This document shows, piece after piece, positions 41,954 through 49,365 of a stretch of 64,000 nt of DNA. This stretch comes from Piscinibacter gummiphilus. GTDB taxonomy: Bacteria > Pseudomonadota > Gammaproteobacteria > Burkholderiales > Burkholderiaceae_C. Below the pieces are notes generated by a model that saw only the letters and a list, made by a program, of their open reading frames with translations, made no database searches and was not told the origin of the DNA. The position numbers and the translations under genes were made by a program. The stretch is taken from assembly GCF_002116905.1 (NCBI RefSeq), contig NZ_CP015118.1, positions 6,200,001 through 6,264,000 of the forward strand, written 5' to 3'. Numbering within the stretch: position 1 is the stretch's first letter; every line of letters begins with the position of its first letter.

Positions 41954-42358
41954 ATGACCCCCCACCTCTCCCATGACCGCTACCAGCGCGGCGCCGCCCG
42001 GCTCGCCGACGTGGACGGCCCGGCCGGCCTCGCCGTGGTCGAAGGCCTCGCGAAGTCCTTCCCCGATTTCGCCCGCTACATCGTGGAATTCCCGTTCGGG
42101 GACATCTATGCCCGCGAGGGCCTGGGGCTGCGCGAGCGCGAACTCGCAACGGTGGCCGCGCTGTGTGCGCTGGGCAACGCGCCACCCCAGCTGCGCGTGC
42201 ACGTGCACGCGGCGCTGCACGTCGGGTGCACCCCGGTGGAGGTGGTCGAGGTGGTGATGCAGATGGCGGTGTACGCCGGCTTCCCCGCCGCGCTCAACGG
42301 CCTGGCCGTGGTGCGCGAGGTGTTCGCCGAAGCCGGCATCCCGCTGCCGCTGGCCTGA
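41954..42358 (+). CDS. Carboxymuconolactone decarboxylase-family protein
   Basis: A 134-residue helical protein of the CMD/AhpD superfamily. The core reads LGLRERELATVAALCALGNAPPQLRVHVHAAL (shown in parts: RERELATVAALCALGNAP), then HVGCTPVEVVEVVMQMAVYAGFPAALNGL. The CxxC pair of peroxidase-type AhpD proteins is absent (single Cys in VGCTP), so a decarboxylase-like or redox-inactive role is more likely. The ATG has AGGAG at ideal spacing; in-frame codons upstream belong to the opposite-strand LysR region. It is divergent from, and probably controlled by, the LysR protein. The substrate may be an aromatic-degradation lactone; unproven. Confidence 0.88.
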   Translation: MTPHLSHDRYQRGAARLADVDGPAGLAVVEGLAKSFPDFARYIVEFPFGDIYAREGLGLRERELATVAALCALGNAPPQLRVHVHAALHVGCTPVEVVEVVMQMAVYAGFPAALNGLAVVREVFAEAGIPLPLA

Positions 42359-42380
42359 CGGCCAGGGCGACGTCAGCGCC

Positions 42381-43142
42381 TCAGGTGGCGCCGTGGCACT
42401 GCTTGAACTTCTTGCCGCTGCCGCACGGGCACGGGTCGTTGCGGCCCACCTTGGGCGTCTCGCGGCGCACCTGCTCGACGTGGTAGCGCTGGTCGCGCGT
42501 GAGGTCGGACAGGTCGGCGACCGTGACCACCAGCTCCTCGATGGCGTCGTCGAGCGTGGCGAGCGGGAACTCCTTGTCGAGCACTGCCACCACCTCGCGC
42601 TCCTCGTCGGTCTCGGTGGGCAGGTGGCGGTACAGGCGGGCGAGGGCGGACATCACCGCGTCGTCGGGCATCTCGGAGAGGTCCGGGAAGCTCAAGGCGG
42701 CGTGCTGGAAGCCGGCGACCCACGGCATCAGCGGCTGCGACACCTCGGGCAGGCCGGCCAGCGGGTCGACCTCGCCCTCGGGCACCGGCTCGCGCGGGTG
42801 TTCCTCGTCGAATTCGAGCACCAGCGGGTTGAACCACCCGTCTTCCACGATCGCGTGGTTCAGGGCGTTGTAGCGGCGCACGACCAGCGCCGAGACGCGG
42901 TCGCGCCAGGCGGTGTCGACGTCGTCGGGCAGCGGCTGGCCGTCGAAGTCGAACACGAAGGGCAGCCACACGGCCGGTTCGAGCAGCACGGGCTGCACGA
43001 GGATGCCGCACAGGAAGCCGTCGAGCATCACGGCGTCGACCGGCGTCAGGGGCTGCGGCGTTTCGAGCAGCAGGTCGTCGAGTTCGGCGAACTCTTCGTC
43101 GGTCAGGTCGTGGGCGGTGGTGGCGACAACGGGCGGGGGCAT
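42381..43142 (-). CDS. UPF0149/YecA-family protein with SEC-C zinc motif
   Basis: A 253-residue protein. The N-terminal UPF0149 domain has [34 protein letters not shown] and [17 protein letters not shown]. The C-terminal SEC-C metal-binding motif is [17 protein letters not shown] (C-x-C-x8-C-H ligands). SEC-C motifs bind zinc and are found in SecA and in ribosome- or SecB-associated proteins; the precise role of YecA proteins is not settled. I chose [12 protein letters not shown] at 43142; a 34-residue in-frame extension has no ribosome site. It is the second UPF0149 gene in the window. Confidence 0.92.
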   Translation of the reverse strand: MPPPVVATTAHDLTDEEFAELDDLLLETPQPLTPVDAVMLDGFLCGILVQPVLLEPAVWLPFVFDFDGQPLPDDVDTAWRDRVSALVVRRYNALNHAIVEDGWFNPLVLEFDEEHPREPVPEGEVDPLAGLPEVSQPLMPWVAGFQHAALSFPDLSEMPDDAVMSALARLYRHLPTETDEEREVVAVLDKEFPLATLDDAIEELVVTVADLSDLTRDQRYHVEQVRRETPKVGRNDPCPCGSGKKFKQCHGAT

Positions 43143-43180
43143 GGCGGATCTTCTCGGTCGGGACAACGGCCCCCATTGTC

Positions 43181-44131
43181 TTACGAAGCCGGGCGCCCGG
43201 ACACCAGCAACTGCGCCGCCTCCACCAGCCGCGACCGGAGCCACTGGTGCGCAGGGTCGTCGTCATGGCGCAGGTGCCACAGCATCTCGACGTGGATGCG
43301 GGCCAGGCGCAGCGGCAGCGGCCGCTCCACCACGGCCGACCGGTAGCCGGTGGCGTCGACGAACGAGGCGGGCAACACGGTCAGCAGATCGCTCTGGGCC
43401 ACCACCCGGCCGGCGGTGAAGAACTGGTTGACGGTCAGCACGATGCGCCGGGACCGGCCGGCGGCGATCAGCGCCTGGTCGACGAACCCGTGCGGCCGCC
43501 CCGAAAAGCTCACCAGCAGGTGGTGGGCCTCGCAGAACCGGTCCAGCGTGAGAGGCTCCTTGGCGAGCGGGTGGTCGCGGCGCATCACGCAGACGTACTC
43601 GCTCTGGTGCAGCCGCCGGTGGCGCAGCGAGGCGTCGTCGCCCTGGGCGACCAGCGCGGCCACCGCCTCCGGGAAGTAGCCCACCGCCACGTCGACCTCG
43701 TCGCGCTCCAGCAGACCGCGCGGGTCGCGGGTGGTCAGCGGCAGCACCCGCAGGTTGACCTGGGCCTGGGATTGTTCGATCTCGGCGATCACCGACGGCA
43801 GCAAGGTGGCCGCCGAGGCATCGGCCGTGGCGATGCGGAAGTTGGCGCTGGCGGTGCGCGGATCGAATTCCTGGGGCTCGAAGGCGTCCCGCAGCCGGGC
43901 CAGCGCCACCCGCACCTGGGGCCACAGGCGCTCGGCGTACGGGGTGGGCCGCACCCCGTGCGCCTCGCGTGTGAGCAAGTCCTCGCCTACGGTTTCCCTG
44001 AAGCGTTTCAAGGCATTGCTCACCGCCGGCTGGGTCAGCGCGAGCCGGTCGGCGGCCCGCGTGATGCTGCGTTCGGCCATCACGGCATCGAACACGCGGA
44101 GCAGGTTCAGATCGAGGGTCAGGAAGTTCAT
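43181..44131 (-). CDS. LysR-family transcriptional regulator
   Basis: A 316-residue LysR regulator of the NodD-like branch ([27 protein letters not shown]; helix [20 protein letters not shown]). The effector domain includes [22 protein letters not shown] and [19 protein letters not shown] preferred the ATG at 44131; nine further in-frame residues exist upstream. It is followed after 38 bases by the UPF0149 gene on the same strand. It is divergent from a small gene at 44258, with a perfect dyad at 44187-44201 between them that may be its site or that of another regulator. Confidence 0.92.
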   Translation of the reverse strand: MNFLTLDLNLLRVFDAVMAERSITRAADRLALTQPAVSNALKRFRETVGEDLLTREAHGVRPTPYAERLWPQVRVALARLRDAFEPQEFDPRTASANFRIATADASAATLLPSVIAEIEQSQAQVNLRVLPLTTRDPRGLLERDEVDVAVGYFPEAVAALVAQGDDASLRHRRLHQSEYVCVMRRDHPLAKEPLTLDRFCEAHHLLVSFSGRPHGFVDQALIAAGRSRRIVLTVNQFFTAGRVVAQSDLLTVLPASFVDATGYRSAVVERPLPLRLARIHVEMLWHLRHDDDPAHQWLRSRLVEAAQLLVSGRPAS

Positions 44132-44186
44132 CGCAGATATGAGCGCTGTGTATATCAATCCTTCACAGATTCAATTGGCGCAACCC

Positions 44187-44201
44187 TAGGGGAAACCCCT
44201 A
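44187..44201. promoter_or_regulatory. Dyad TAGGGG-AAA-CCCCTA overlapping a -10-like TAATAT
   Basis: Perfect 6-base inverted arms with a 3-base spacer end directly on TAATAT (44200-44205), a likely -10 box for the gene at 44258. The compact spacing is unlike a LysR site and more like that of a two-component or repressor protein. The regulator is unknown. Confidence 0.45.
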
Positions 44202-44257
44202 ATATTCGTCCCATGCGCTGACCGAAGTCGGTCGGCCACACAAACAAGGAGTTCATC

Positions 44258-44506
44258 ATGAGCACCACCACCACGATCAATCTGCAAGTCGCCCAACAAC
44301 GTACCGCCCCGCGTGGCGCCACCTGGCTCGGCAACGCCTTCGCCAGCCTGTTCAACTCGTTCCGTGCCGCCCCGGCCGAGCGCAACGCCGCCCGTGACAT
44401 CCGCCGCGCCCGTGAACTGGCCGCCGAATGGAGCCGCCGCGACCCGCGCAGCGCCGCTGACCTGACGGCCGCGATCGACCGCTTCGAGCAGCAACAAGGC
44501 CAGTGA
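44258..44506 (+). CDS. Small basic protein, unrecognised
   Basis: An 82-residue protein. The N-terminal third is Thr/Gln-rich (STTTTINLQVAQQ). A short hydrophobic/aromatic patch follows (WLGNAFASLFNSF), then a strongly charged helix (AERNAARDIRRARELAAEWSRRD). AAGGAG lies at ideal distance before the ATG, so it is almost certainly translated. The charged helix is loosely reminiscent of small Arg-rich DUF1127-type proteins, but I cannot assign it. It has its own promoter with the dyad at 44187. A perfect palindrome (TGGGGTCGACCCCA, 44512-44525) follows its stop. Confidence 0.7.
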   Translation: MSTTTTINLQVAQQRTAPRGATWLGNAFASLFNSFRAAPAERNAARDIRRARELAAEWSRRDPRSAADLTAAIDRFEQQQGQ

Positions 44507-44593
44507 GGCCCTGGGGTCGACCCCACCTGGGGTCGGCGACAGCTGTCCATCCAGCGCCCGAGGCCGTAATCTCGGGGCCAGACGGAATCAGCC

Positions 44594-44824
44594 ATGAGCG
44601 CCACGACCCCCTTCATCTCCCACGGCCAGCCGGCCTCTTCCGGCTGGACCGGACGTTCGGCCGCACCGGCGGGTGATCCCCGGGGCAGTTCCGAATGGTT
44701 CGCTGCCCCGCCCGCCACCAGCCACGTGCTGTCGGCCCGCGTGACGGCGGACGCGCCGAAGGACGCCGAAGGGTGGGCCCGCCGCCTGGTGGGCCACCTT
44801 CTCGACGACCCGGCGCCGCGATGA
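44594..44824 (+). CDS. Small unrecognised protein, first of a coupled pair
   Basis: A 76-residue protein with a Ser/Thr/Gly/Pro-rich, disordered-looking N-terminal half (TTPFISHGQPASSGWTGRS) and a short C-terminal helix (KDAEGWARRLVGHLLDD). An N-terminus of this composition next to a type III locus is compatible with a secreted or accessory protein, but there is no diagnostic motif. Its stop overlaps the start of the next gene (ATGA), which is the best evidence that it is real. The ribosome site is weak (CGGAATC). Confidence 0.55.
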   Translation: MSATTPFISHGQPASSGWTGRSAAPAGDPRGSSEWFAAPPATSHVLSARVTADAPKDAEGWARRLVGHLLDDPAPR

Positions 44825-45480
44825 ACCCCGCGCTGAAGGCGGCTCCCGACTGGGAAGCCGCCGCGCAGACCCTCATCGACGGCTGCAGCGCCCTCGCGAG
44901 CGACGACCAGCGGGTCCGGTTCCTGGACCACGTCTGCCGTTCGCTCGGCGACCGCCTCTACCCCGCCTTCCTCCAGCTGCTGTGCCTCGTCAACGACCGG
45001 GCCGACGCCGACGCGCGCCGGTCCGTCGCGCAGACGCTGGTCCACGCACTCTCCACCGGCCGACTGCCGTCCGGGCGGCTGGATGCCTGGGGTGGCCACG
45101 GCCTCGCGGCCGGCACCGCTACGTCGGGCAACAGCCGCAGCCTGGGCCCGATCGAGTACCTGTGCGCGTGGCACGCCCAGCAGAGCGGCCCGTCGCCGCT
45201 GCCGGCCACCGCGTTCGACACCGCCACGCGTTCGGTGATCGCACTGGTGTCGTCCGACCCGCGCGCGAAAGCCCTCTACTGCAGCAAGCTGCGCCAGGAC
45301 ATCGACGACCCGCTCGGCGGCTCGCTCACCCGGTCGACCCGGGCCGCGCTGACCGCGCTGGTCTCCGAATGGGAGACGGGCGGTTCACCCGAGGCCGTGG
45401 TGGGCAGCCTGCGCGCCGCGCTCCACGGCTCCCCGTTCGGCACCCTCGGCGACGCCCGCGGGCGCTGGCTCGGGGCGTAA
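44821..45480 (+). CDS. Unrecognised 219-residue protein, second of a coupled pair
   Basis: I do not recognise this soluble, mostly helical protein (FLDHVCRSLGDRLYPAFLQLLCLVND; AQTLVHALSTGRLPSGRLDAWGG; LGPIEYLCAWHAQQ; FDTATRSVIALVSSDPRAKALYCSKLRQDIDDPL, partly quoted). It has no signal or membrane segment. Repeated LxxLL-like helices suggest a protein-binding fold. It is translationally coupled to the small gene before it. Its last 96 bases overlap the convergent acetyltransferase gene at the tail of the type III operon. A chaperone-like or regulatory role for that system is possible but unproven. Confidence 0.65.
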   Translation: MNPALKAAPDWEAAAQTLIDGCSALASDDQRVRFLDHVCRSLGDRLYPAFLQLLCLVNDRADADARRSVAQTLVHALSTGRLPSGRLDAWGGHGLAAGTATSGNSRSLGPIEYLCAWHAQQSGPSPLPATAFDTATRSVIALVSSDPRAKALYCSKLRQDIDDPLGGSLTRSTRAALTALVSEWETGGSPEAVVGSLRAALHGSPFGTLGDARGRWLGA

Positions 45481-46152
45481 CACCTCCCGCACCCACGCCG
45501 CGGCCGCGCGGCGCCGCGCCGCCAGCGGCCGCATGCGCACCGCACGCCAGGCCGGCGCGGCCACCTCGAAGTGGCTGGACCACACCCCCTCGTAGAACCG
45601 CTCGCCGCGGTGATCGAACCCGAGCGCCCGCAGGCACAGGTGCACCGAGCGGTGGCCGGGATGGCACACCGCGTGCACCCGCGCGCGACCGAGCCGGTCG
45701 AACGCGTGGTCCAGCAGCAACGCCCCGCCTTCCAGCGAGAGCCCCGAGCCCCACACCTCGGGCACGAGGCGGCACCCGAGTTCCACCTCGTCGGGGTCCG
45801 CCGGCATCGGCATCAGGTTGAACCAGCCGACGAACCGCGGACGGGGCGCGCACATGCGGGCCAGCGCCTCGGGCGACAGCACCTCGGCGGCCTCGGCATA
45901 GTCCGCATCGCCCGGCGACAGGTCGACCGCCCAGTGTTCCGCGGCCCAGAGGCCGAGGCCGGGGCGGGTGGCGCAGTAGACCGCCAGCCGCTCGAGGAAC
46001 ATCGCCGTCCAGCGCGGGTCGTCGAACGGGCGGTCGTCGATCAGCAACGCGCGCACGCGCGGGTCCCGGTGCATGTCCACGAGCCGGTCGCGGTCGCCGG
46101 CCGTGAAGGGCCGCAGGCGCAGGCGCCCCTCGGAGGTCGGTGCGGCGCTCAT
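45385..46152 (-). CDS. GNAT-family acetyltransferase, coupled to sctT
   Basis: A 255-residue GNAT protein of the RimJ/RimL-like group. It has LRLRPFTAGDRDRLVDMHRDPRVRALL, VGWFNLMPMPADPDEVELGCRLVPEVWGSGLSLEGG (acetyl-CoA loop near VWGSGL) and VHAVCHPGHRSVHLCLRALGF. The last 50 residues are Arg/Ala-rich and encoded over the end of the opposite gene. Its ATG overlaps the sctT stop (ATGA), so it is made as part of the type III operon. It could modify a secretion component or be an unrelated passenger. The last residues may be poorly conserved. Confidence 0.85.
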   Translation of the reverse strand: MSAAPTSEGRLRLRPFTAGDRDRLVDMHRDPRVRALLIDDRPFDDPRWTAMFLERLAVYCATRPGLGLWAAEHWAVDLSPGDADYAEAAEVLSPEALARMCAPRPRFVGWFNLMPMPADPDEVELGCRLVPEVWGSGLSLEGGALLLDHAFDRLGRARVHAVCHPGHRSVHLCLRALGFDHRGERFYEGVWSSHFEVAAPAWRAVRMRPLAARRRAAAAWVREVLRPEPAPAGVAEGAERGAVERGAQAAHHGLG

Positions 46153-46946
46153 CCCGAAAACAGCGCCCGCAGCGTGCGCAACACGATCGCGGGGCGCGAC
46201 TGCACGTCGGCGATCAGCTGTTGCACCATCGACGCGGTCATCAGCATCAGCACCGCCGTCGACGCCCAGGTCTTGATCGACATCGACAGCGAGAACACGT
46301 TGAGCTGCTGCGCGAACCGGTTCACGAGGCCGAGCACACCGTCGATCGCGAACAGCACCACGAGCGACGGCGCGGCGATCAGCAGCGCGAGCAGCATCAG
46401 CCGGCCGAACTCGGCTTCGAACGCGCCGGCCCCGGCCGCCTTCAGCGCCGGAAGCTTCGAGAGCACCGGCCACAGCACGTAGCTGTCGAGCAGCGTGCCC
46501 ATCAGCAACAGCAGGCCGCCGGAGAACATGAAGACGAAGTTCGCGAGGCGCCCGAGGAAGGCGCCGGTGAGCGGGGTCTGCTGGCCCGACATCGGGTCGG
46601 TCACCTGGGCCGTGGTGGCGCCGATCTTCGTGTCGATCAAGGCACCTGCCGCCTCGAAGGCCCACAGCACCGAGCCGAACAGGAAGCCGATGCCGGCACC
46701 GAGGAAGGCCTCCTTGCCGAACAGCGGCAGCCACTGCACCTGCATGACCTGCGCGTTCGTCGCGGCGGGCTGCAGCGCCAGCGCGAGCACGCCGAAGGCC
46801 ACGTAGATCGCGTTGCGCACGGTGGCCGGGATCAGGTCGCCGGTGAAGATGGGCAGCACGAGGAAGGCCACCGCGATGCGGGTGGTCGACAGCGCGAGCA
46901 GCAGCGCCTGGTCGGACAGCTTCGCGATCTGGGCGAACGACTCCAT
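46149..46946 (-). CDS. sctT: Type III secretion export apparatus protein SctT
   Basis: A 265-residue inner-membrane protein of the SctT/FliR family with six to seven hydrophobic segments. Typical features are LALSTTRIAVAFLVLPIF, GKEAFLGAGIGFLFGSVLWAFEAAG and a C-terminal LSMSIKTWASTAVLMLM. It contributes to the export gate pseudohelix with SctR and SctS. It follows sctS with four bases between, in the conserved sctR-S-T order, and is followed by the coupled acetyltransferase. Length is normal for the family. Confidence 0.93.
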   Translation of the reverse strand: MESFAQIAKLSDQALLLALSTTRIAVAFLVLPIFTGDLIPATVRNAIYVAFGVLALALQPAATNAQVMQVQWLPLFGKEAFLGAGIGFLFGSVLWAFEAAGALIDTKIGATTAQVTDPMSGQQTPLTGAFLGRLANFVFMFSGGLLLLMGTLLDSYVLWPVLSKLPALKAAGAGAFEAEFGRLMLLALLIAAPSLVVLFAIDGVLGLVNRFAQQLNVFSLSMSIKTWASTAVLMLMTASMVQQLIADVQSRPAIVLRTLRALFSG

Positions 46947-46950
46947 CGTG

Positions 46951-47226
46951 TCAGCGCCTCACCATGCCCGAGAACTCGGAGAAGATGCGGTCGCTGAAGT
47001 GCACCAGCGTGCCGCCGAGCAGCGACGACGTGACGAGGATCACCAGCACGATCGCGAAGAACTTGGCCGCATACTGGAAGGTCTGTTCCTGCAGTTGCGT
47101 GGCCGCCTGCACGAACGCGATCAGCAGGCCCACGAGCGCGGCCACCAGCACGGCCGGCGCCGACAGCACGAGCACGAGCCACAGCGCCTGCTGCGTGAGC
47201 TGCATCGCCTCGGTGTTGAACATCAT
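46951..47226 (-). CDS. sctS: Type III secretion export apparatus protein SctS
   Basis: A 91-residue protein with two transmembrane helices (about 18-40 and 52-73) and the family signature LVGLLIAFVQAATQLQEQTFQYAAKF, partly quoted here as FVQAATQLQEQTFQYAAKF. It belongs to the SctS/FliQ family and forms the core export gate with SctR and SctT. Two consecutive ATG codons (47226 and 47223) are possible starts. It lies 13 bases after sctR and four before sctT. Size is normal. Confidence 0.94.
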   Translation of the reverse strand: MMFNTEAMQLTQQALWLVLVLSAPAVLVAALVGLLIAFVQAATQLQEQTFQYAAKFFAIVLVILVTSSLLGGTLVHFSDRIFSEFSGMVRR

Positions 47227-47239
47227 CGCGCGGCCCCGT

Positions 47240-47893
47240 TCACTGGTAGGTGAGCACGAGGCCGTGCGTGAGCTTGACCCAGCCGTCGATCAGCACGAAC
47301 AGCAGCAGCTTGAACGGCAGCGACACGGTGGTGGGCGACAGCATCATCATCCCCATCGCCATCAGGATGTTCGACACGATGAGGTCGACCACCAGGAACG
47401 GCAGGAAGATCAGGAAGCCGATCTGGAACGCGGTCGCGAGTTCGGTCACCGTGAAGGCCGGCACGATCACGATGAAGTCGCGGTCGGTGAGCACGGCGGC
47501 CTTGTCCGCGGGCAGCGCCTTCTGCGCCGTCTTCAGGAAAAACGCCCGTTCGCGCGGCTGCGCGTGTTTCACCATGAACTCGCGCAGCGGCTCCTTCGCC
47601 GCATCGGCCGCGGCCAGCATGCCGCTCGTGCTCGTGTAGGCGTTGGGCACCGCCGTGGCGCGATCGGCCATCTGCTGCCCCACCGGGTACATCACGTACA
47701 CCGACAGCACGAGCGCGAGGCCGTTGAGCACCACGTTGGGCGGCACCTGCTGCAGCCCGAGCGCGTTGCGCAGCAGGCTCAGCACCACGACGATCTTCGT
47801 GAAGGACGTGACCATCACGGCCGCATACGGCGCGAGCGCCAGCAGCACGACGGTGATGAGGGCCGACGACGGGGAGAACTGGGTGAGGTCCAT
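47240..47893 (-). CDS. sctR: Type III secretion export apparatus protein SctR
   Basis: A 217-residue SctR/FliP-family protein. Diagnostic stretches are FTKIVVVLSLLRNALGLQQVPPN (partly quoted), VYVMYPVGQQM, FLIFLPFLVVDLIVSNILMAMGMMML (partly quoted) and a final LPFKLLLFVLIDGW. It has four transmembrane helices with a periplasmic loop and forms the export gate pentamer. The gene sits between sctQ and sctS as in most Sct operons, with 15 bases to sctQ. Length is normal. Confidence 0.96.
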   Translation of the reverse strand: MDLTQFSPSSALITVVLLALAPYAAVMVTSFTKIVVVLSLLRNALGLQQVPPNVVLNGLALVLSVYVMYPVGQQMADRATAVPNAYTSTSGMLAAADAAKEPLREFMVKHAQPRERAFFLKTAQKALPADKAAVLTDRDFIVIVPAFTVTELATAFQIGFLIFLPFLVVDLIVSNILMAMGMMMLSPTTVSLPFKLLLFVLIDGWVKLTHGLVLTYQ

Positions 47894-47908
47894 GAAGGGC
47901 GGCGGGAA

Positions 47909-48745
47909 TCAGGCGAGCGAGATGTCGGGTTCGATGGGGGCGGGCTCGAAGGTGCACAGCACCTCCTGCACCTGCACGCCGAAGCCCGAGCCCACGGGAA
48001 TGAGCTGCCCCGCGGCGAGCGGCTGCAGGTCGTGCAGCGGCGAGGCCTGCAGCACGATGGCGCCGGGCCCCGACAGCGTGGGCGTGTCGAGCAGCGGCGG
48101 CCGGCCACCGGCCCGCCAGCCGAAGAGGTCGTGCGGACGGGCCATCACCGGCTGCGCGAAGCGCACGGCGGCGAGGTCGTTGGCCGGGTGGTCGCCGTCG
48201 TCGCCGGTGGCGGTGACGCCCAGGCGCCCGCGTGTCTCGTGCAGCCGCGCGAGGAAGGCGCCGCCCTGGCCGCTGACCGGCTGCAGGCAGCCGTGCCAAG
48301 TCGACGAGAACGAGGCCGGCAGCAGCAGCACCGCGCCGGGTTCGAGGTTGCGCAGGTCCTCGGCGGACAGCGGCAGCGTATCGAGCAGCAGCTCGCACAC
48401 CACGGGCCGCCACGTCCAGCCGGCCAGCGCCTCCGGCGGCGGCACGCGCCGCGCGGCCAGCGCGGTGAGCGGCAGGTGCACGTCGACCCCGATCTCCTCG
48501 TTCGACAGCACGGCGTGCTGGTTGAACATCAGCGATTCGCCGAACGCGTCGGTGGCGCCGGACACCGGCTCCGGCAGCAGGCCGGCCCCCAGCCAGTCCT
48601 CCAGCACGGGGAGCCAGGCCTCGGCCGCGGCGAGCGCACGGGCCGCCTCGAACAGCGCGCGGCCGGGCGCCGGTTCCACGGCGGGCAGGCTCAGGCCCAC
48701 GACGCTGTCGGGCAAGCGGGCACGGAACAACAGGCGCACCGGCAT
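47909..48745 (-). CDS. sctQ: Type III secretion C-ring protein SctQ (SpoA)
   Basis: A 278-residue protein placed directly before sctR, where SctQ is expected. Two regions look like SpoA domains: LRNLEPGAVLLLPASF in the middle and LSGPGAIVLQASPLHDLQPLAAGQLIPVG at the C-terminus (partly quoted). SctQ forms the cytoplasmic sorting platform with SctK, SctL and SctN. It is slightly short for the family. The ATG overlaps the response-regulator stop by one base (TGATG), so it is coupled to the regulator gene. A GTG one codon upstream is the alternative start. Similarity is weak apart from context, so confidence is moderate. Confidence 0.78.
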   Translation of the reverse strand: MPVRLLFRARLPDSVVGLSLPAVEPAPGRALFEAARALAAAEAWLPVLEDWLGAGLLPEPVSGATDAFGESLMFNQHAVLSNEEIGVDVHLPLTALAARRVPPPEALAGWTWRPVVCELLLDTLPLSAEDLRNLEPGAVLLLPASFSSTWHGCLQPVSGQGGAFLARLHETRGRLGVTATGDDGDHPANDLAAVRFAQPVMARPHDLFGWRAGGRPPLLDTPTLSGPGAIVLQASPLHDLQPLAAGQLIPVGSGFGVQVQEVLCTFEPAPIEPDISLA

Positions 48746-49365
48746 CACGACACCTTCCCCGTGAACATCAGGCGGCTCAGCTCGAGCACCGAACGCGCCT
48801 GCAGCTTCGTCATCGCGTTCTTGCGGTGCAGTTCGACCGTCTTGATGCTGATGCCCAGCAGGTCGGCGATCACCTTGTTGAGCTTGCCCTTGACCACCCA
48901 GTCGATCACCTCGCGCTCGCGCGCGGTCAGGCGCGCCATGCGCGTCGAGAACTCGGCGTCGGCCGGGGCCGCGCCCGGCGCGTCCGGCTCACCCTCCACC
49001 GGCTCGAAAGCCAGCGCCAGCGCGGACTCCAGGGCCTCGTCCGCGAACGGCTTCTCGATGAAGGTCACCGCGCCCTTGCGCATGGCCTCCACCGCGAGCG
49101 GCACGTCGCCGTGACCGGTCATGTAGACGACGGGGATGCGCACGCCGCGGCGGCGCAGCGTGTCGTGCACCTCGAGGCCGGACATCGCGGGCATGCGCAC
49201 GTCCAGCAGCAGGCAGGCGCCGGGCCGCGGCGCGGCGAGCACCTCGAGCGCGCGGTGCGGATCGTCGAAACACTCCACGTCGTACCCGGCCCCTTCCAGC
49301 CACCACACGGCGGACTGCAGGAACTCGGTGTTGTCGTCGACGATGTAGACGGTGCGGGCGTTCAT
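48745..49365 (-). CDS. FixJ-type response regulator embedded in type III operon
   Basis: A 206-residue regulator. The receiver (1-120) has VYIVDDNTEF, acceptor Asp55 in LLLDVRMPA, MTGHGDVPLAVEAM, and Lys in FIEKPFADE. The LuxR-type helix-turn-helix (about 145-205) reads LTAREREVIDWVVKGKLN, then ISIKTVELHRKNAMTKL. The gene lies inside the secretion operon between its kinase (overlap ATGA) and sctQ (overlap TGATG). It is the obvious candidate for transcriptional control of the locus. Two repeated GTAA-N7-TTAC dyads upstream of sctU and the transglycosylase gene could be its targets; inference. Confidence 0.93.
   Translation of the reverse strand: MNARTVYIVDDNTEFLQSAVWWLEGAGYDVECFDDPHRALEVLAAPRPGACLLLDVRMPAMSGLEVHDTLRRRGVRIPVVYMTGHGDVPLAVEAMRKGAVTFIEKPFADEALESALALAFEPVEGEPDAPGAAPADAEFSTRMARLTAREREVIDWVVKGKLNKVIADLLGISIKTVELHRKNAMTKLQARSVLELSRLMFTGKVS

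Noticed and set aside
44512..44525. TGGGGTCGACCCCA as a terminator
   Set aside because: It is a perfect palindrome without loop or T tract, so a stable terminator hairpin is unlikely; its role is unclear.
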